The notes beneath the pieces are model-generated. The model was not told the DNA's origin. It made no database searches and saw only the letters and a list, made by a program, of their open reading frames with translations. DNA of 64,000 bases from DAMBHY01 sp032068765 (GTDB taxonomy: Bacteria > Bacteroidota > Bacteroidia > Bacteroidales > Dysgonomonadaceae): positions 1 through 64,000 of the forward strand of contig DAMBHY010000014.1 in NCBI GenBank assembly GCA_032068765.1. The letters are read 5' to 3'. Position 1 is the first letter of the stretch, and every line of letters starts with the position of its first letter. The translations under genes were made by a program, and so were the position numbers. This document shows, one piece after another, positions 8,407 through 17,045 of the stretch.

Positions 8407-9753
8407 TTACAAAAGTTTTTGCTTGATAGCCTGTGTTGCAGCTTCGTAGCCTGGTTTTTCAAGCAAAGCAAACATATTGAACTTGTATGCTTCAACACCA
8501 GGTTGATCAAATGGATTAATGCCCAACATATAACCACTGATACCACATGCTTTTTCGAAGAAATAAATTAGCTGGCCGATGCCTTCTTCATTCAATTCTT
8601 CAATTTCTACAACCAAATTAGGAACACCGCCTTCAACATGCGCAATTCGTGTGCCTAATTCCGCCATCTTATTAACTTCGTCCACTCTTTTTCCTTCTAA
8701 ATAATTCAACCCATCCAAATCATCTTTATCCGAAGGAATTTCCAGTTTATGTTTGGGTTCTTTGATTGAAATTACCGTTTCATAGATGCTGCGTTCACCT
8801 TCCTGAATCCATTGTCCCATGGAGTGAAGGTCTGTTGTAAAATCAACTGCTGCTGGAAAAACTCCAACATAGTCTTTGCCTTCGCTCTCGCCGAAAAGCT
8901 GTTTCCACCATTCTGCAAAAAAATGCAGTTTTGGGTGGTAATTTACAAGGATTTCTATTTTTTTTCCTCTCCTATAAAGAAGATTACGGATTGCAGCGTA
9001 AATAGCTGACAAGTTGTATTCAAAATCCACTTTTTCATTGGTAGCTTTCTCCATTTCGCTTGCACCCAGCAAGATTTTACGAATATTAATACCCGAAACT
9101 GCTATTGGTAATAAACCAACCGGAGTCAACACAGAATATCTTCCACCAACATTATCAGGAATGACAAAAGTTTTGTATCCTTCTTTGATCGAAAGATCGC
9201 GTAAAGCACCTTTACGTGCGTCCGTGATAGCCACGATTCGTTCAGTTGCTTCTTCCTTTCCTACTTTCTCCTCAAGCAATTCTTTCAAAATTCTAAAAGC
9301 CAAAGCGGGTTCGGTAGTAGTACCTGATTTTGATATATTGATAATACCGAAGCTTTTTTTCTTCAGGTATTTCTTTAATTCGTATAAATAATCTTCGCTA
9401 ATATTATTTCCTGCATAAATGATAACGGGGTCTTCACGTTTCTCATCCAGCCAATCAAATGAACTGGATAAAGCATCAATTACTGCGCGAGCGCCTAAAT
9501 AACTTCCTCCGATTCCTACAATAACCACAACTTCACATCTTGAACGCAATTTAACGGCTGTATCTTCTATATCACGAATTTGGTCTTCGGAATATGAACT
9601 CGGCAGATTGACCCATCCCAAAAAATCATTACCTAAACGATCTCCTGTATGAAGTGCCTGATTACACGCTTTTGCGAACTCTCCCTGTTGTAATATTTCC
9701 TCTTCAGTAACTGTCTGAAAAACATTTTGAATATTAATTTTTAGACTACTCAT
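8407..9753 (-). CDS. pgi: glucose-6-phosphate isomerase
   Basis: The 448-residue protein carries SIS-type sugar-isomerase motifs: GIGGSYLGARAVIDAL, ISKSGTTTEPALAFRILK, the Glu/His region DLHSMGQWIQEG and the C-terminal INPFDQPGVEAYK. It interconverts glucose-6-phosphate and fructose-6-phosphate in glycolysis. Its length fits the short bacterial PGI form found in Bacteroidetes and Firmicutes rather than the 550-residue enterobacterial form. It is downstream of gpsA by 25 bases and ends before a strong terminator at 8358-8384, so lysS-gpsA-pgi could be one transcript. Confidence 0.97.
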   Translation of the reverse strand: MSSLKINIQNVFQTVTEEEILQQGEFAKACNQALHTGDRLGNDFLGWVNLPSSYSEDQIRDIEDTAVKLRSRCEVVVIVGIGGSYLGARAVIDALSSSFDWLDEKREDPVIIYAGNNISEDYLYELKKYLKKKSFGIINISKSGTTTEPALAFRILKELLEEKVGKEEATERIVAITDARKGALRDLSIKEGYKTFVIPDNVGGRYSVLTPVGLLPIAVSGINIRKILLGASEMEKATNEKVDFEYNLSAIYAAIRNLLYRRGKKIEILVNYHPKLHFFAEWWKQLFGESEGKDYVGVFPAAVDFTTDLHSMGQWIQEGERSIYETVISIKEPKHKLEIPSDKDDLDGLNYLEGKRVDEVNKMAELGTRIAHVEGGVPNLVVEIEELNEEGIGQLIYFFEKACGISGYMLGINPFDQPGVEAYKFNMFALLEKPGYEAATQAIKQKLL

Positions 9754-9778
9754 AACTTACGATGTTTTGTATATATTT

Positions 9779-10777
9779 TTAAAATAATTCAATCAACTTT
9801 TCAATAGAAACGCGTGGAGAAGCTTTTTCGTAAAGGATTCTGTAAATGGTGTCTGCAATAGGCGTTTCAACTTTGAATTTCTCATTTAACTCCTTGATAC
9901 ATTTTGCAGCATAGTAGCCTTCAGCTATCATTTCCATCTCCAGTTGAGAAGTTTTAACTGAATAACCTTTTCCCAACATTGTACCCAATGTTCTGTTACG
10001 ACTAAACTGAGAATAACCTGTAACGAGCATATCTCCGATGTAATGTTGTTCCAACACATTCCTATTTTCCAGTGGGGCAACTTTGTCAAGATATGCTTCC
10101 ATTTCTCTCGCGCAATTTGTCATTAGTACTGCTTGAAAATTGTCACCGTATTGTAGTCCCTGACATAGTCCGGCTGCAATTGCATATATATTTTTCAATA
10201 CTGCAGCCAATTCTATCCCAACAACATCACTAGAAGTTCTGGTTTTCAATATGCGAGAAGTAATAGCCTCCGCCATCAATCTTGCTTTTACATTATCTTT
10301 GCAACCTACGGTTAAAAAAGAAAGACGTTCCATTGCAACTTCTTCCGCATGACATGGACCAGAAATTACTCCAATATTATCATAAGGAATTTTGAAGTTA
10401 TACGCCATAAATTCGCTTATAACCATATTGTCGCTCGGGATAATACCTTTGACTGCCGAGAAAACGGTTTTGCCTTTAAAAGATTTGTTCCAAATCCATT
10501 TAAGTTGAGACTTTACGTAAGGAGAAGGAATAACAATAATAATTGTATCGGATTCCTTGATGGCTTTTTCAACGTTAGAATAAAAAGTAATTTGAGCGAG
10601 ATTGAATTTGACGTGCGTTAAATAATCAGGATTGTGCCCCAATTTATAAAAACCCTCAATCTGTTCATCACGTTTAATAAACCAATTAAAAGAAAGCTTA
10701 TTCATCTGCAACAACTTTGCTATAGCAGTAGCAAATGAACCTCCTCCCAAGATGCAAATTTTGCCTAATGACTCCAT
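9779..10777 (-). CDS. gpsA: NAD(P)-dependent glycerol-3-phosphate dehydrogenase
   Basis: The 332-residue protein has the N-terminal Rossmann motif CILGGGSFATAIAKLL, the SAVKGI segment, GPCHAEEV, the catalytic Lys in ELAAVLKNIYAIAAG and the substrate-binding NRTLG. It reduces dihydroxyacetone phosphate to sn-glycerol-3-phosphate, the backbone for phospholipid synthesis, in the cytoplasm. The gene lies 27 bases downstream of lysS and 25 bases upstream of pgi on the same strand. Length is normal and no lesions are seen. Confidence 0.96.
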   Translation of the reverse strand: MESLGKICILGGGSFATAIAKLLQMNKLSFNWFIKRDEQIEGFYKLGHNPDYLTHVKFNLAQITFYSNVEKAIKESDTIIIVIPSPYVKSQLKWIWNKSFKGKTVFSAVKGIIPSDNMVISEFMAYNFKIPYDNIGVISGPCHAEEVAMERLSFLTVGCKDNVKARLMAEAITSRILKTRTSSDVVGIELAAVLKNIYAIAAGLCQGLQYGDNFQAVLMTNCAREMEAYLDKVAPLENRNVLEQHYIGDMLVTGYSQFSRNRTLGTMLGKGYSVKTSQLEMEMIAEGYYAAKCIKELNEKFKVETPIADTIYRILYEKASPRVSIEKLIELF

Positions 10778-10804
10778 TATTATGAATTATTTTTTCTATT
10801 GGAA

Positions 10805-12541
10805 TTATTGCAAACTTGCAGCTTTTTCTATCCATTGATTAACCTCTTCGAGAGATGGATTGTTCAATTCCAATTTAAATTTTTTGTTTAATCCGCAAAT
10901 TTCCTGATGCAGTTTTCCAGAATTAATATTTTGTATAGATTTTACTTCGTTATAACCTGCTTTTTGAAACACTGGCACCCATTCTTCAGGAATTCCCAGT
11001 TCCATATATTTTGCAGCACTGTCTTTCTTTGCTATTTTTTCAGGTCTCATCTGTGGGAACAGAAGCACTTCCTGGATAGTCGTTTGGCCTGTCAGTAACA
11101 TCGTCAAACGATCCATACCCATACCCATTCCTGCTGTTGGAGGCATACCGTATTCCAGAGCACGAAGGAAATCCTGATCTATAAACATCGCTTCGTCATC
11201 ACCTTTTTCAGATAATCTTAGTTGCTCTTCGAAACGTTCGCGCTGATCAATTGGGTCGTTTAATTCAGAATAAGCATTTGCCAATTCTTTACCATTTACC
11301 ATTAATTCAAAACGTTCGGTAAGGTCTTTGTTCTCGCGGTGACGTTTGCAAAGCGGAGACATTTCGATAGGATAATCAATAATGAATGTCGGCTGAATGT
11401 AGTTGCCTTCACATTTTTCTCCAAAAATTTCGTCAATCAATTTGCCTTTACCCATAGTTTCATCTACTTCGATATGAAGTTGTTTGCATACATCGCGAAG
11501 CTGCTCTTCGTCCATTCCGTTGATGTCGAAACCAGTAAATTCTTTAATAGAATCAATCATTGTGACGCGGCGGAAAGGTGCTTTGAAATCAATTTCGTTG
11601 TCGCCAACTTTCACTTTGGTTGTACCCAAAACCTGCAAAGCAGTGAATTCCAAAAGTTGCTCGGTAAATTCCATCATCCACTTGTAATCTTTGTAGGAAA
11701 CATAAATTTCCAAAACGGTGAATTCAGGATTGTGAGTACGATCCATACCCTCGTTGCGGAAGTCGCGAGAAAACTCGTAGACTCCTTCAAATCCACCGAC
11801 AATCAATCTTTTCAGATAAAGTTCGTTGGCAATACGAAGATAAAGCGGCATATCCAGCGCATTGTGGTGGGTAATGAAAGGTCGCGCTGCCGCCCCGCCA
11901 GGAATACTTTGTAATACAGGAGTGTCTACTTCGAGGTATCCGCGTTGATTAAAAAAATCGCGGAAAGCGTTGAATATTTTGGTGCGTTTCAAGAAAATAT
12001 TTTTCACATCTTCATTTACCAGCAAATCGACATATCGTTGGCGGTAACGAAGTTCGGGGTCGGAGAATTTGTCATAAGCCACTCCGTCTTTCATTTTCAC
12101 CACAGGAAGAGGTTTGAGTGATTTTGAAAGAACAGTCAATGTTTCGGCATGAACGGAGATCTCGCCAGTTTGCGTACGGAATACAAAACCTGTAATTCCA
12201 ACGAAATCACCGATATCAAGGAGTTTTTTGAAAACTATGTTGTATAAATCTTTATTTTCATCAGGACAAATTTCGTCACGGGAGATATAAACCTGAACTC
12301 TTCCTACGGAATCCATCAATTCTATAAACGAAGCTTTCCCCATAATGCGGCGGCTCATAATGCGTCCCGCTATACTCACCTGACGTTTTTCGCCCTCATC
12401 CGAAAACTGCTCTTTTATATCTTTTGAATAAGCGTTTACTTCATATAAAGCTGCGGGATAAGGTTCGATCCCCATGTTGCGTAATTCGTTCAGACTCTCT
12501 CTACGGAAAATTTCCTGTTCGCTTAAATCTAATATCTGCAT
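10805..12541 (-). CDS. lysS: lysyl-tRNA synthetase, class II
   Basis: At 578 residues this is a class II LysRS: N-terminal OB-fold anticodon-binding domain (VSIAGRIMSRRIMGKASFIE), class II motif 2 FRNEGMDRTHNPEFTVLE and motif 3 GMGMGMDRLTMLLTGQ. It is about 70 residues longer than E. coli LysS because of a C-terminal extension after motif 3 (from around residue 505), a feature I associate with Bacteroidetes enzymes. It charges tRNA-Lys; one tRNA-Lys gene lies at 43516-43588. It is first in a same-strand run with gpsA and pgi and is presumably transcribed from the gap at 12542-12950. Confidence 0.96.
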   Translation of the reverse strand: MQILDLSEQEIFRRESLNELRNMGIEPYPAALYEVNAYSKDIKEQFSDEGEKRQVSIAGRIMSRRIMGKASFIELMDSVGRVQVYISRDEICPDENKDLYNIVFKKLLDIGDFVGITGFVFRTQTGEISVHAETLTVLSKSLKPLPVVKMKDGVAYDKFSDPELRYRQRYVDLLVNEDVKNIFLKRTKIFNAFRDFFNQRGYLEVDTPVLQSIPGGAAARPFITHHNALDMPLYLRIANELYLKRLIVGGFEGVYEFSRDFRNEGMDRTHNPEFTVLEIYVSYKDYKWMMEFTEQLLEFTALQVLGTTKVKVGDNEIDFKAPFRRVTMIDSIKEFTGFDINGMDEEQLRDVCKQLHIEVDETMGKGKLIDEIFGEKCEGNYIQPTFIIDYPIEMSPLCKRHRENKDLTERFELMVNGKELANAYSELNDPIDQRERFEEQLRLSEKGDDEAMFIDQDFLRALEYGMPPTAGMGMGMDRLTMLLTGQTTIQEVLLFPQMRPEKIAKKDSAAKYMELGIPEEWVPVFQKAGYNEVKSIQNINSGKLHQEICGLNKKFKLELNNPSLEEVNQWIEKAASLQ

Positions 12542-12724
12542 ATATTTTAATGTGATTATTTTTAATTTGTTGATTAGCGGGTACTAATTTCTACAAAATT
12601 ACAAAATATATCTATTGAATGAAAGTTACAGAGTTTCAAATATCTATCTGAGTTGATATTTTTTATTCTTAAAGTAAAATTTTTCTGATAAAAATAAATG
12701 TTTCGAAAATTGTAAGAAATGTTT

Positions 12725-12732
12725 TACCTTTG
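12725..12732 (+). promoter_or_regulatory. Bacteroidetes -7 element in the lysS/hydrogenase gap
   Basis: The 440-base gap between divergent lysS and the hydrogenase gene is very AT-rich and holds no credible gene. TACCTTTG here fits the TAnnTTTG -7 consensus of the Bacteroidetes primary sigma factor. It would give the hydrogenase transcript a leader of over 200 bases. A second match on the other strand, TAATTTTG at 12594-12601, could serve lysS. No convincing -33 TTTG at the usual 19-21 base spacing was found for either. Confidence 0.4.
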
Positions 12733-12983
12733 CACAAGGAATAACTCTTAATTATATAACACTTTAAATTACAAATCTTTCTCTTATTATTCAATACCAG
12801 TTTTTATTCATAGTTAAACAGAATTAAACACTATCTGTAGTCATTTTAATGATTTTAGTTTCAAATTGTAAGTAAATATCAATTAAAAAATAACCAGAAT
12901 AAATTGTATCTTCATATTTTTTCGCTAAAAACTACAGGAAAACGATATTATTGGATGAGAAAATAGAGCATAATACATTTCGC

Positions 12984-14456
12984 ATGGCACTAACAAATAA
13001 CATCATGATTGTGCGCCACCGTCTTTTGGCACGTTTGGTACAACTTTGGAAGAATAACGAACTGGTGGAAAACATCGAACGCGTTCCGCTGGAAATGAGT
13101 CCCAAAAATAACAAAAGACCTGCAAGATGCTGTGTTCACAAAGAACGTGCAGTATTAAAATACAAATCTCTGCCTTTGTTGGGGCTGGATATGGCTGACG
13201 CGCAAGACGAACTCACCAGACTTCCTGAATATGCTGAGAAAGCGTTGAAACGCGAAAAAGTAAATCAAAAAGACAACCTGCTTTGCGTTATAGATGAGGC
13301 GTGCACTTCGTGCGTGGAAATCAATTACGAAGTAACCAACCTCTGCAAGGGATGCGTTGCAAGATCGTGCCAGGTGAACTGTCCGAAAGACGCTATCTAC
13401 TATCAAAAAAACGGTCAGGCAGCCATCGACCACGACAAATGTATCAGTTGCGGCATCTGCCAAAAAAGCTGTCCCTACCACTCCATCGTATACATCCCCG
13501 TTCCGTGCGAAGAATCTTGTCCGGTCAAAGCCATCAAGAAAGACGAAAACGGCATCGAACACATAGACGAAAGCAAATGTATCTATTGTGGAAAGTGTAT
13601 CAACGCCTGTCCTTTCGGCGCGATTTTCGAAATTTCGCAAACCTTCGACGTGCTGGAGCAGATCCGTAAAGGCTATGAAGTCGTAGCCATCATCGCTCCT
13701 TCCATCCTCGGACAATACCAGGCTACCATCGAACAAGTATATGGAGCGATGAAAGAAATCGGTTTTTCCGATGTCATCGAAGTGGCGCAAGGAGCGATGG
13801 ATACCGTGAGCAACGAAGCACACGAACTTCTTGAAAAACTGGAAGAAGGACAGCCGTTTATGACCACCTCGTGCTGCCCGTCGTACATCGAACTTGCAGA
13901 AAAGCATATCCCCGACATGAAACCCTTCATTTCTACCACAGGTTCGCCGATGTATTACACGGCGCGCATTGCCAAAAAGAAACATCCCAATGCTAAAATC
14001 GTATTCGTGGGACCTTGTGTGGCTAAGCGCAAAGAAGCACTGCGCGACGAAGCGGTAGATTACATTCTCACTTTTGAAGAAATTGCTTCTATTTTTGAAG
14101 GATTTGGATTTGAGTTGGAAAAAAAGGATGTTTTCAAAGTAGATTTCGAATCGGTGAAAGAAGCGCACGCGTTTGCCAAAGCAGGCGGTGTGATGGCTGC
14201 CGTAAAGTCCTACCTCCGTCAGGATGCCGGAAAAGTGAACGGCATAGAAGTTGCCGACATCAACAAAAAGAACATCGTCCTGCTGCGCAACTATGCCCGC
14301 ACCAAAAAAGCTCCCGGCAACTTCATAGAAGTAATGTCGTGCGAAGGGGGCTGCATCACCGGTCCATCGGCGCACAGCACAGGCAACGTAGGCAGCAAGC
14401 AGTTGGAAAAAGAGTTGAACAGCCGCACGCTCACGTATGAGAATTTAGACTATTAA
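12984..14456 (+). CDS. [FeFe]-hydrogenase, monomeric, group-B-like
   Basis: From the ATG at 12984 this is 490 residues; a TTG at 12951 would add eleven. The N-terminal half holds several Cys clusters, including C-I-S-C-G-I-C-Q-K-S-C and C-I-Y-C-G-K-C-I-N-A-C ferredoxin motifs and an unusual Cys-rich block before them. The C-terminal half is the H-cluster domain: L1 TTSCCPSY (305-312 counted from the TTG), L2 VGPCVAKRKEA (353-363), L3 EVMSCEGGCITGP (460-472). All H-cluster cysteines and the proton-shuttle Cys are present. L3 ending in GP rather than GGGQP and the L2 GPC form fit group B (ancestral) enzymes of anaerobes. It needs the HydE/F/G maturases encoded at 29683-33837. No partner subunit is adjacent. 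Confidence 0.9.
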   Translation: MALTNNIMIVRHRLLARLVQLWKNNELVENIERVPLEMSPKNNKRPARCCVHKERAVLKYKSLPLLGLDMADAQDELTRLPEYAEKALKREKVNQKDNLLCVIDEACTSCVEINYEVTNLCKGCVARSCQVNCPKDAIYYQKNGQAAIDHDKCISCGICQKSCPYHSIVYIPVPCEESCPVKAIKKDENGIEHIDESKCIYCGKCINACPFGAIFEISQTFDVLEQIRKGYEVVAIIAPSILGQYQATIEQVYGAMKEIGFSDVIEVAQGAMDTVSNEAHELLEKLEEGQPFMTTSCCPSYIELAEKHIPDMKPFISTTGSPMYYTARIAKKKHPNAKIVFVGPCVAKRKEALRDEAVDYILTFEEIASIFEGFGFELEKKDVFKVDFESVKEAHAFAKAGGVMAAVKSYLRQDAGKVNGIEVADINKKNIVLLRNYARTKKAPGNFIEVMSCEGGCITGPSAHSTGNVGSKQLEKELNSRTLTYENLDY

Positions 14457-14483
14457 GAGATTGGTAGAAATTTTTAATCTGTT

Positions 14484-14514
14484 AAGATGAAATTTGAATA
14501 ACAAATTTCATCTT
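14484..14514 (+). terminator. strong Rho-independent terminator after the hydrogenase gene
   Basis: AAGATGAAATTTG and CAAATTTCATCTT form a perfect 13-bp stem with a 5-base loop, followed by ATTTTTT. It separates the hydrogenase from the cassette island. Confidence 0.9.
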
Positions 14515-14543
14515 ATTTTTTAAACATATTTTCCCAAAATTAT

Positions 14544-14551
14544 TACATTTG
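14544..14551 (+). promoter_or_regulatory. candidate promoter upstream of the cassette array
   Basis: TACATTTG matches the TAnnTTTG -7 consensus and is followed by GGAG at 14573-14576 and an ATG at 14592. That ATG opens a 55-codon frame which runs across the first GTTAG junction (14625) into the leader of the first unit. The site is placed where an integron would have its cassette promoter. Nothing shows that it is active, and the bridging frame may be a fortuitous fusion. Confidence 0.35.
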
Positions 14552-14720
14552 CATAAATCTTCTAAATAATTAAGGAGCAGAAAAAAAGTTGATGCAATTA
14601 TTTCAAACATTCGTAAATGCGGATGTTAGAGCCAATGCAAGAAAAAAAGGACACGCAGCCAAGTTTTTTGAACAACGACATGTTTTGACGTGTCAGATAA
14701 GTAATTTTGAAATTAAAATA

Positions 14721-14759
14721 ATGGGAAAGCTGAAACCCAAAATAGTAAGCGAAATTTAA
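14721..14759 (+). CDS. 12-codon leader peptide before the small protein
   Basis: ATGGGAAAG opens a 12-codon frame, MGKLKPKIVSEI, ending 11 bases before the next ATG. The same position in the unit at 18626 has a frame starting MGN and containing PIIVSRNF. The DNA of the two leaders aligns over about 40 bases with a few indels, although most intergenic DNA here does not align, so it is under selection as peptide, RNA or promoter. A TAATTTTG -7-like box lies at 14702-14709. Role unknown; translation is not proven. Confidence 0.4.
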   Translation: MGKLKPKIVSEI

Positions 14760-14770
14760 TTATAATCATT

Positions 14771-14974
14771 ATGGCAAGTTATTGTTGGAAAGTAAAAGCA
14801 TTAAAAAGCTATGGACCAATACCACAAGGAGCTGAGGTAGAAATTATCATTAAAGATACAAACAGACCTCCTTCAGGTACAGAAATTGAAAAAGCTTTTT
14901 CTACTAAGTATAGTATTAAAGCTCCTTCAGGTGTTTATGGCAATAAACACATTTTTGAAATTGTAAAACCATAA
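14771..14974 (+). CDS. small conserved protein (DUF6140-like), paralogue of the 18681 gene
   Basis: A 67-residue, probably beta-rich protein starting MASYCWKVKALKSYG. It aligns with the 72-residue protein at 18681: an N-terminal strand, a gly-centred segment (PQGAEVEI versus EKGMNVELL), a proline-containing linker, then EIEKAFSTKYSI versus EIADAFQRKYGV and a final strand. The layout resembles the small Bacteroidetes DUF6140 proteins as I recall them; no function is known to me. In both places it is the first full gene of a unit whose later genes encode nucleases or restriction-modification enzymes, and it is followed by a perfect hairpin. It may be a regulator, antitoxin or sensor; that is inference. 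Confidence 0.65.
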   Translation: MASYCWKVKALKSYGPIPQGAEVEIIIKDTNRPPSGTEIEKAFSTKYSIKAPSGVYGNKHIFEIVKP

Positions 14975-14983
14975 CAAAATTTT

Positions 14984-15017
14984 GGATAGTTAGTGTACAA
15001 AGCTAAGCTAACTATCC
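14984..15017 (+). promoter_or_regulatory. intergenic hairpin between small protein and nuclease
   Basis: GGATAGTTAG and CTAACTATCC form a perfect 10-bp stem with a 14-base loop, followed by CATTTTTG. It could be a leaky terminator or an mRNA processing structure that lowers nuclease expression relative to the small protein. A hairpin with a different sequence but the same stem length and position occurs at 18905-18936. Confidence 0.6.
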
Positions 15018-15047
15018 CATTTTTGAAAAAAATTAAAAATAACAGAT

Positions 15048-16040
15048 ATGGCAATTTGGGTATTTAACGATCCGGGTCACGAATATTGTGAGTTTATTAA
15101 GAATTCATTACAACAAGGGATTTCACGTTTTGGTTGGAGTTATCATGATACTGCTGACCTAAGAGTAATAAAAAATAAGTCTTGGGGCGAAATGTCTAAA
15201 GATGAAATTCTTACTTGGCGAAAATCAAGTTTTCTACTTAACATTAAAAAAGGAGACAGGATTGTTCATATAAATAATCCATATTGGGGAGCTGTTACTA
15301 CAGGTCAAGTTGTTGAGGAATATAGTTTTGAAGAAGAAGATAACGATATTTCTGACATGAGACATTGTTTTAAACTTGACTTAAATACCATATTAATATT
15401 TGAAAGAAACAATAATAATGTTCACCCACTTATAAGCAGAAAACTTAAATTAAGAGGAAAGCATTGGCGAATAACTGCTGAAAAAGAATTTTTTGAAACA
15501 CTTAACAATGTTAAGAATAATAGCATTAAAGTGGAGAAAAACAGTACCGTAGGTTTACATTTTTTGAAAAATGAACTAAATCCGTTTTATGAAAATATCA
15601 CAAAAATAATTCATAATACCCATCCAGAAAAAAAGTTAGAATATTTTCTTGCTGAAATATTTAGGAGTATTCCAAATGTTGTAGAAGTTAAAGTTAATGG
15701 TTCAGGTTGGGGTACAGATTATGGTGCTGATATTATTGTTAAATATAGTTCTGGGTTAGAAATATTTGATTTAAATAAAGAAGAAACATTAGTTGTTCAA
15801 GTTAAGTCATATGAAGGCGAACACTGGTGTATAAATGCAGTAAATCAGATAAAAATAGCCATTGAAACATTTGAAGCTAATGCAGGTATGATAATCACAA
15901 CAGCTAAAAGCACTGAGTATATTGAACGTGAAGTTGAAAAAGTTAGTAATGAAATGGGTATCCCAATTACTCTCATTAGTGGAGATAATGTTGCAAAATT
16001 TGTACTGAAATATGGAAAAGATATGCTATTCGATATTTAA
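15048..16040 (+). CDS. Mrr-like restriction endonuclease (PD-(D/E)xK) with N-terminal reader-like domain
   Basis: A 330-residue protein. The C-terminal half (about 190-325) has the Mrr-type fold motifs: helix LEYFLAEIF (Glu), GTDYGADIIV (Asp228) and VVQVKSYEG (Gln251, Lys253), followed by the helix AVNQIKIAIETF and the strand GMIITTAKS. The N-terminal ~145 residues include KKGDRIVHINNPYWGAVTTG, which resembles EVE/PUA-type modified-base-binding domains; that assignment is tentative. Such proteins act as type IV enzymes cutting modified DNA. It follows the small protein and the hairpin, and ends 20 bases before the first attC-like hairpin, so it closes its unit. No cognate methylase is adjacent, which fits type IV. 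Confidence 0.75.
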   Translation: MAIWVFNDPGHEYCEFIKNSLQQGISRFGWSYHDTADLRVIKNKSWGEMSKDEILTWRKSSFLLNIKKGDRIVHINNPYWGAVTTGQVVEEYSFEEEDNDISDMRHCFKLDLNTILIFERNNNNVHPLISRKLKLRGKHWRITAEKEFFETLNNVKNNSIKVEKNSTVGLHFLKNELNPFYENITKIIHNTHPEKKLEYFLAEIFRSIPNVVEVKVNGSGWGTDYGADIIVKYSSGLEIFDLNKEETLVVQVKSYEGEHWCINAVNQIKIAIETFEANAGMIITTAKSTEYIEREVEKVSNEMGIPITLISGDNVAKFVLKYGKDMLFDI

Positions 16041-16059
16041 AAATAAAATGCACATGGCT

Positions 16060-16185
16060 CTAACAAGGGGTATAAAAAATTGCCGAATTAGTAGTAAAAT
16101 CAAGGTTTATATCCCGCATCAACTTTTATGTAGGTTGACAGGAAATCGCCCGCAATCGGCAACTTTTCATACCCCCAGCCGTTAG
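16060..16185 (+). repeat. attC-like hairpin i
   Basis: The left arm CTAACAAGGGGTAT, then TTGCCGA, pairs with TCGGCAA, then ATACCCC, before GTTAG. The arms are nearly perfectly complementary and enclose an imperfectly structured loop of about 70 bases. The outward flank ATGCACATGGCT is a partial inverse of the sequence after the GTTAG at 14625, so the Mrr unit is bounded by its own inverted ends. Confidence 0.7.
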
Positions 16186-16223
16186 CAGTAATGGCAGGAC
16201 GACCCAACCGACAATAATAAATA

Positions 16224-17021
16224 ATGCAAAAAACGACATTTAAAATATCAAAAATGGACTGCCCATCCGAAGAACAAATGATACGGATGAAACTTGCCGA
16301 CTTGAAGAACATCAACTCATTGGACTTTGATATACCTAATAGATTGCTGACCGTTTTTCACACAGACAACCACGACCAAATTTTTCAGCGACTTGACAAC
16401 TTAAAATTTGACACTTCACTTATTGACAGCGTTTCGGCAGACAATTATTCTGTTACAACCGACAACACCGACCGAGAAAGAAAATTGCTTTGGCAAGTTT
16501 TAGCTATCAACTTTTTCTTTTTTGCACTTGAACTTACGACAGGTTTCGTTTCAAACTCAATGGGACTTGTTGCCGACAGTTTAGATATGCTTGCCGACAG
16601 TATTGTTTACGGACTTGCACTTTTCGCTGTTGGTGGGACAATGACACGAAAAAAGAACATTGCAAAATCAGCAGGTTATTTTCAGTTGACACTTGCCATT
16701 TTTGGTTTCATTGAAGTAATCAGACGATTTATTGGAACTGAAACAGTTCCTACATTTCAGACAATGATAATTATTTCAATTCTTGCACTTATTGGCAACG
16801 GACTTTGTTTGTATTTACTGCAAAAAAGCAAAAGCAGAGAAGCACATATGCAAGCGAGTATGATTTTTACATCTAATGATGTAATTGTAAATTTAGGTGT
16901 AATTATCGCAGGCGGACTTGTTTACTTGACAAACTCAAAATATCCCGACCTTATCGTTGGGACAATAGTATTTTTCATCGTTGGACAAGGAACATTTAAA
17001 ATTCTAAAACTATCAAAATGA
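16224..17021 (+). CDS. HMA-domain cation transporter (CDF family), copy 1
   Basis: A 265-residue protein. Residues 1-75 resemble a heavy-metal-associated domain, but with MDCPSEE in place of the usual C-x-x-C metal site. The remainder is a cation-efflux membrane domain with five or so spans, the D-x3-D motif in VADSLDMLADSIV and SNDVIVN later in the fifth span region; the usual cytoplasmic C-terminal domain is missing. It probably moves a divalent metal across the inner membrane. The gene lies in an 873-bp block (16180-17052) that recurs at 24631-25503 with no difference found on reading. The ATG lies 43 bases after the GTTAG junction. Confidence 0.8.
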   Translation: MQKTTFKISKMDCPSEEQMIRMKLADLKNINSLDFDIPNRLLTVFHTDNHDQIFQRLDNLKFDTSLIDSVSADNYSVTTDNTDRERKLLWQVLAINFFFFALELTTGFVSNSMGLVADSLDMLADSIVYGLALFAVGGTMTRKKNIAKSAGYFQLTLAIFGFIEVIRRFIGTETVPTFQTMIIISILALIGNGLCLYLLQKSKSREAHMQASMIFTSNDVIVNLGVIIAGGLVYLTNSKYPDLIVGTIVFFIVGQGTFKILKLSK

Positions 17022-17045
17022 CGGAAGGACAAAAAACCACTACTG

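Noticed and set aside
13155..14375. A 406-codon open frame on the minus strand opposite the hydrogenase gene
   Set aside because: It mirrors a strongly coding gene with clear motifs; its own protein is rich in Phe, Arg and His in the pattern of antisense frames and shows no domain.
14592..14759. A 55-codon gene starting at 14592
   Set aside because: It runs across the GTTAG junction into the conserved leader; its first part has no counterpart in the other module, so it is probably a chance fusion.
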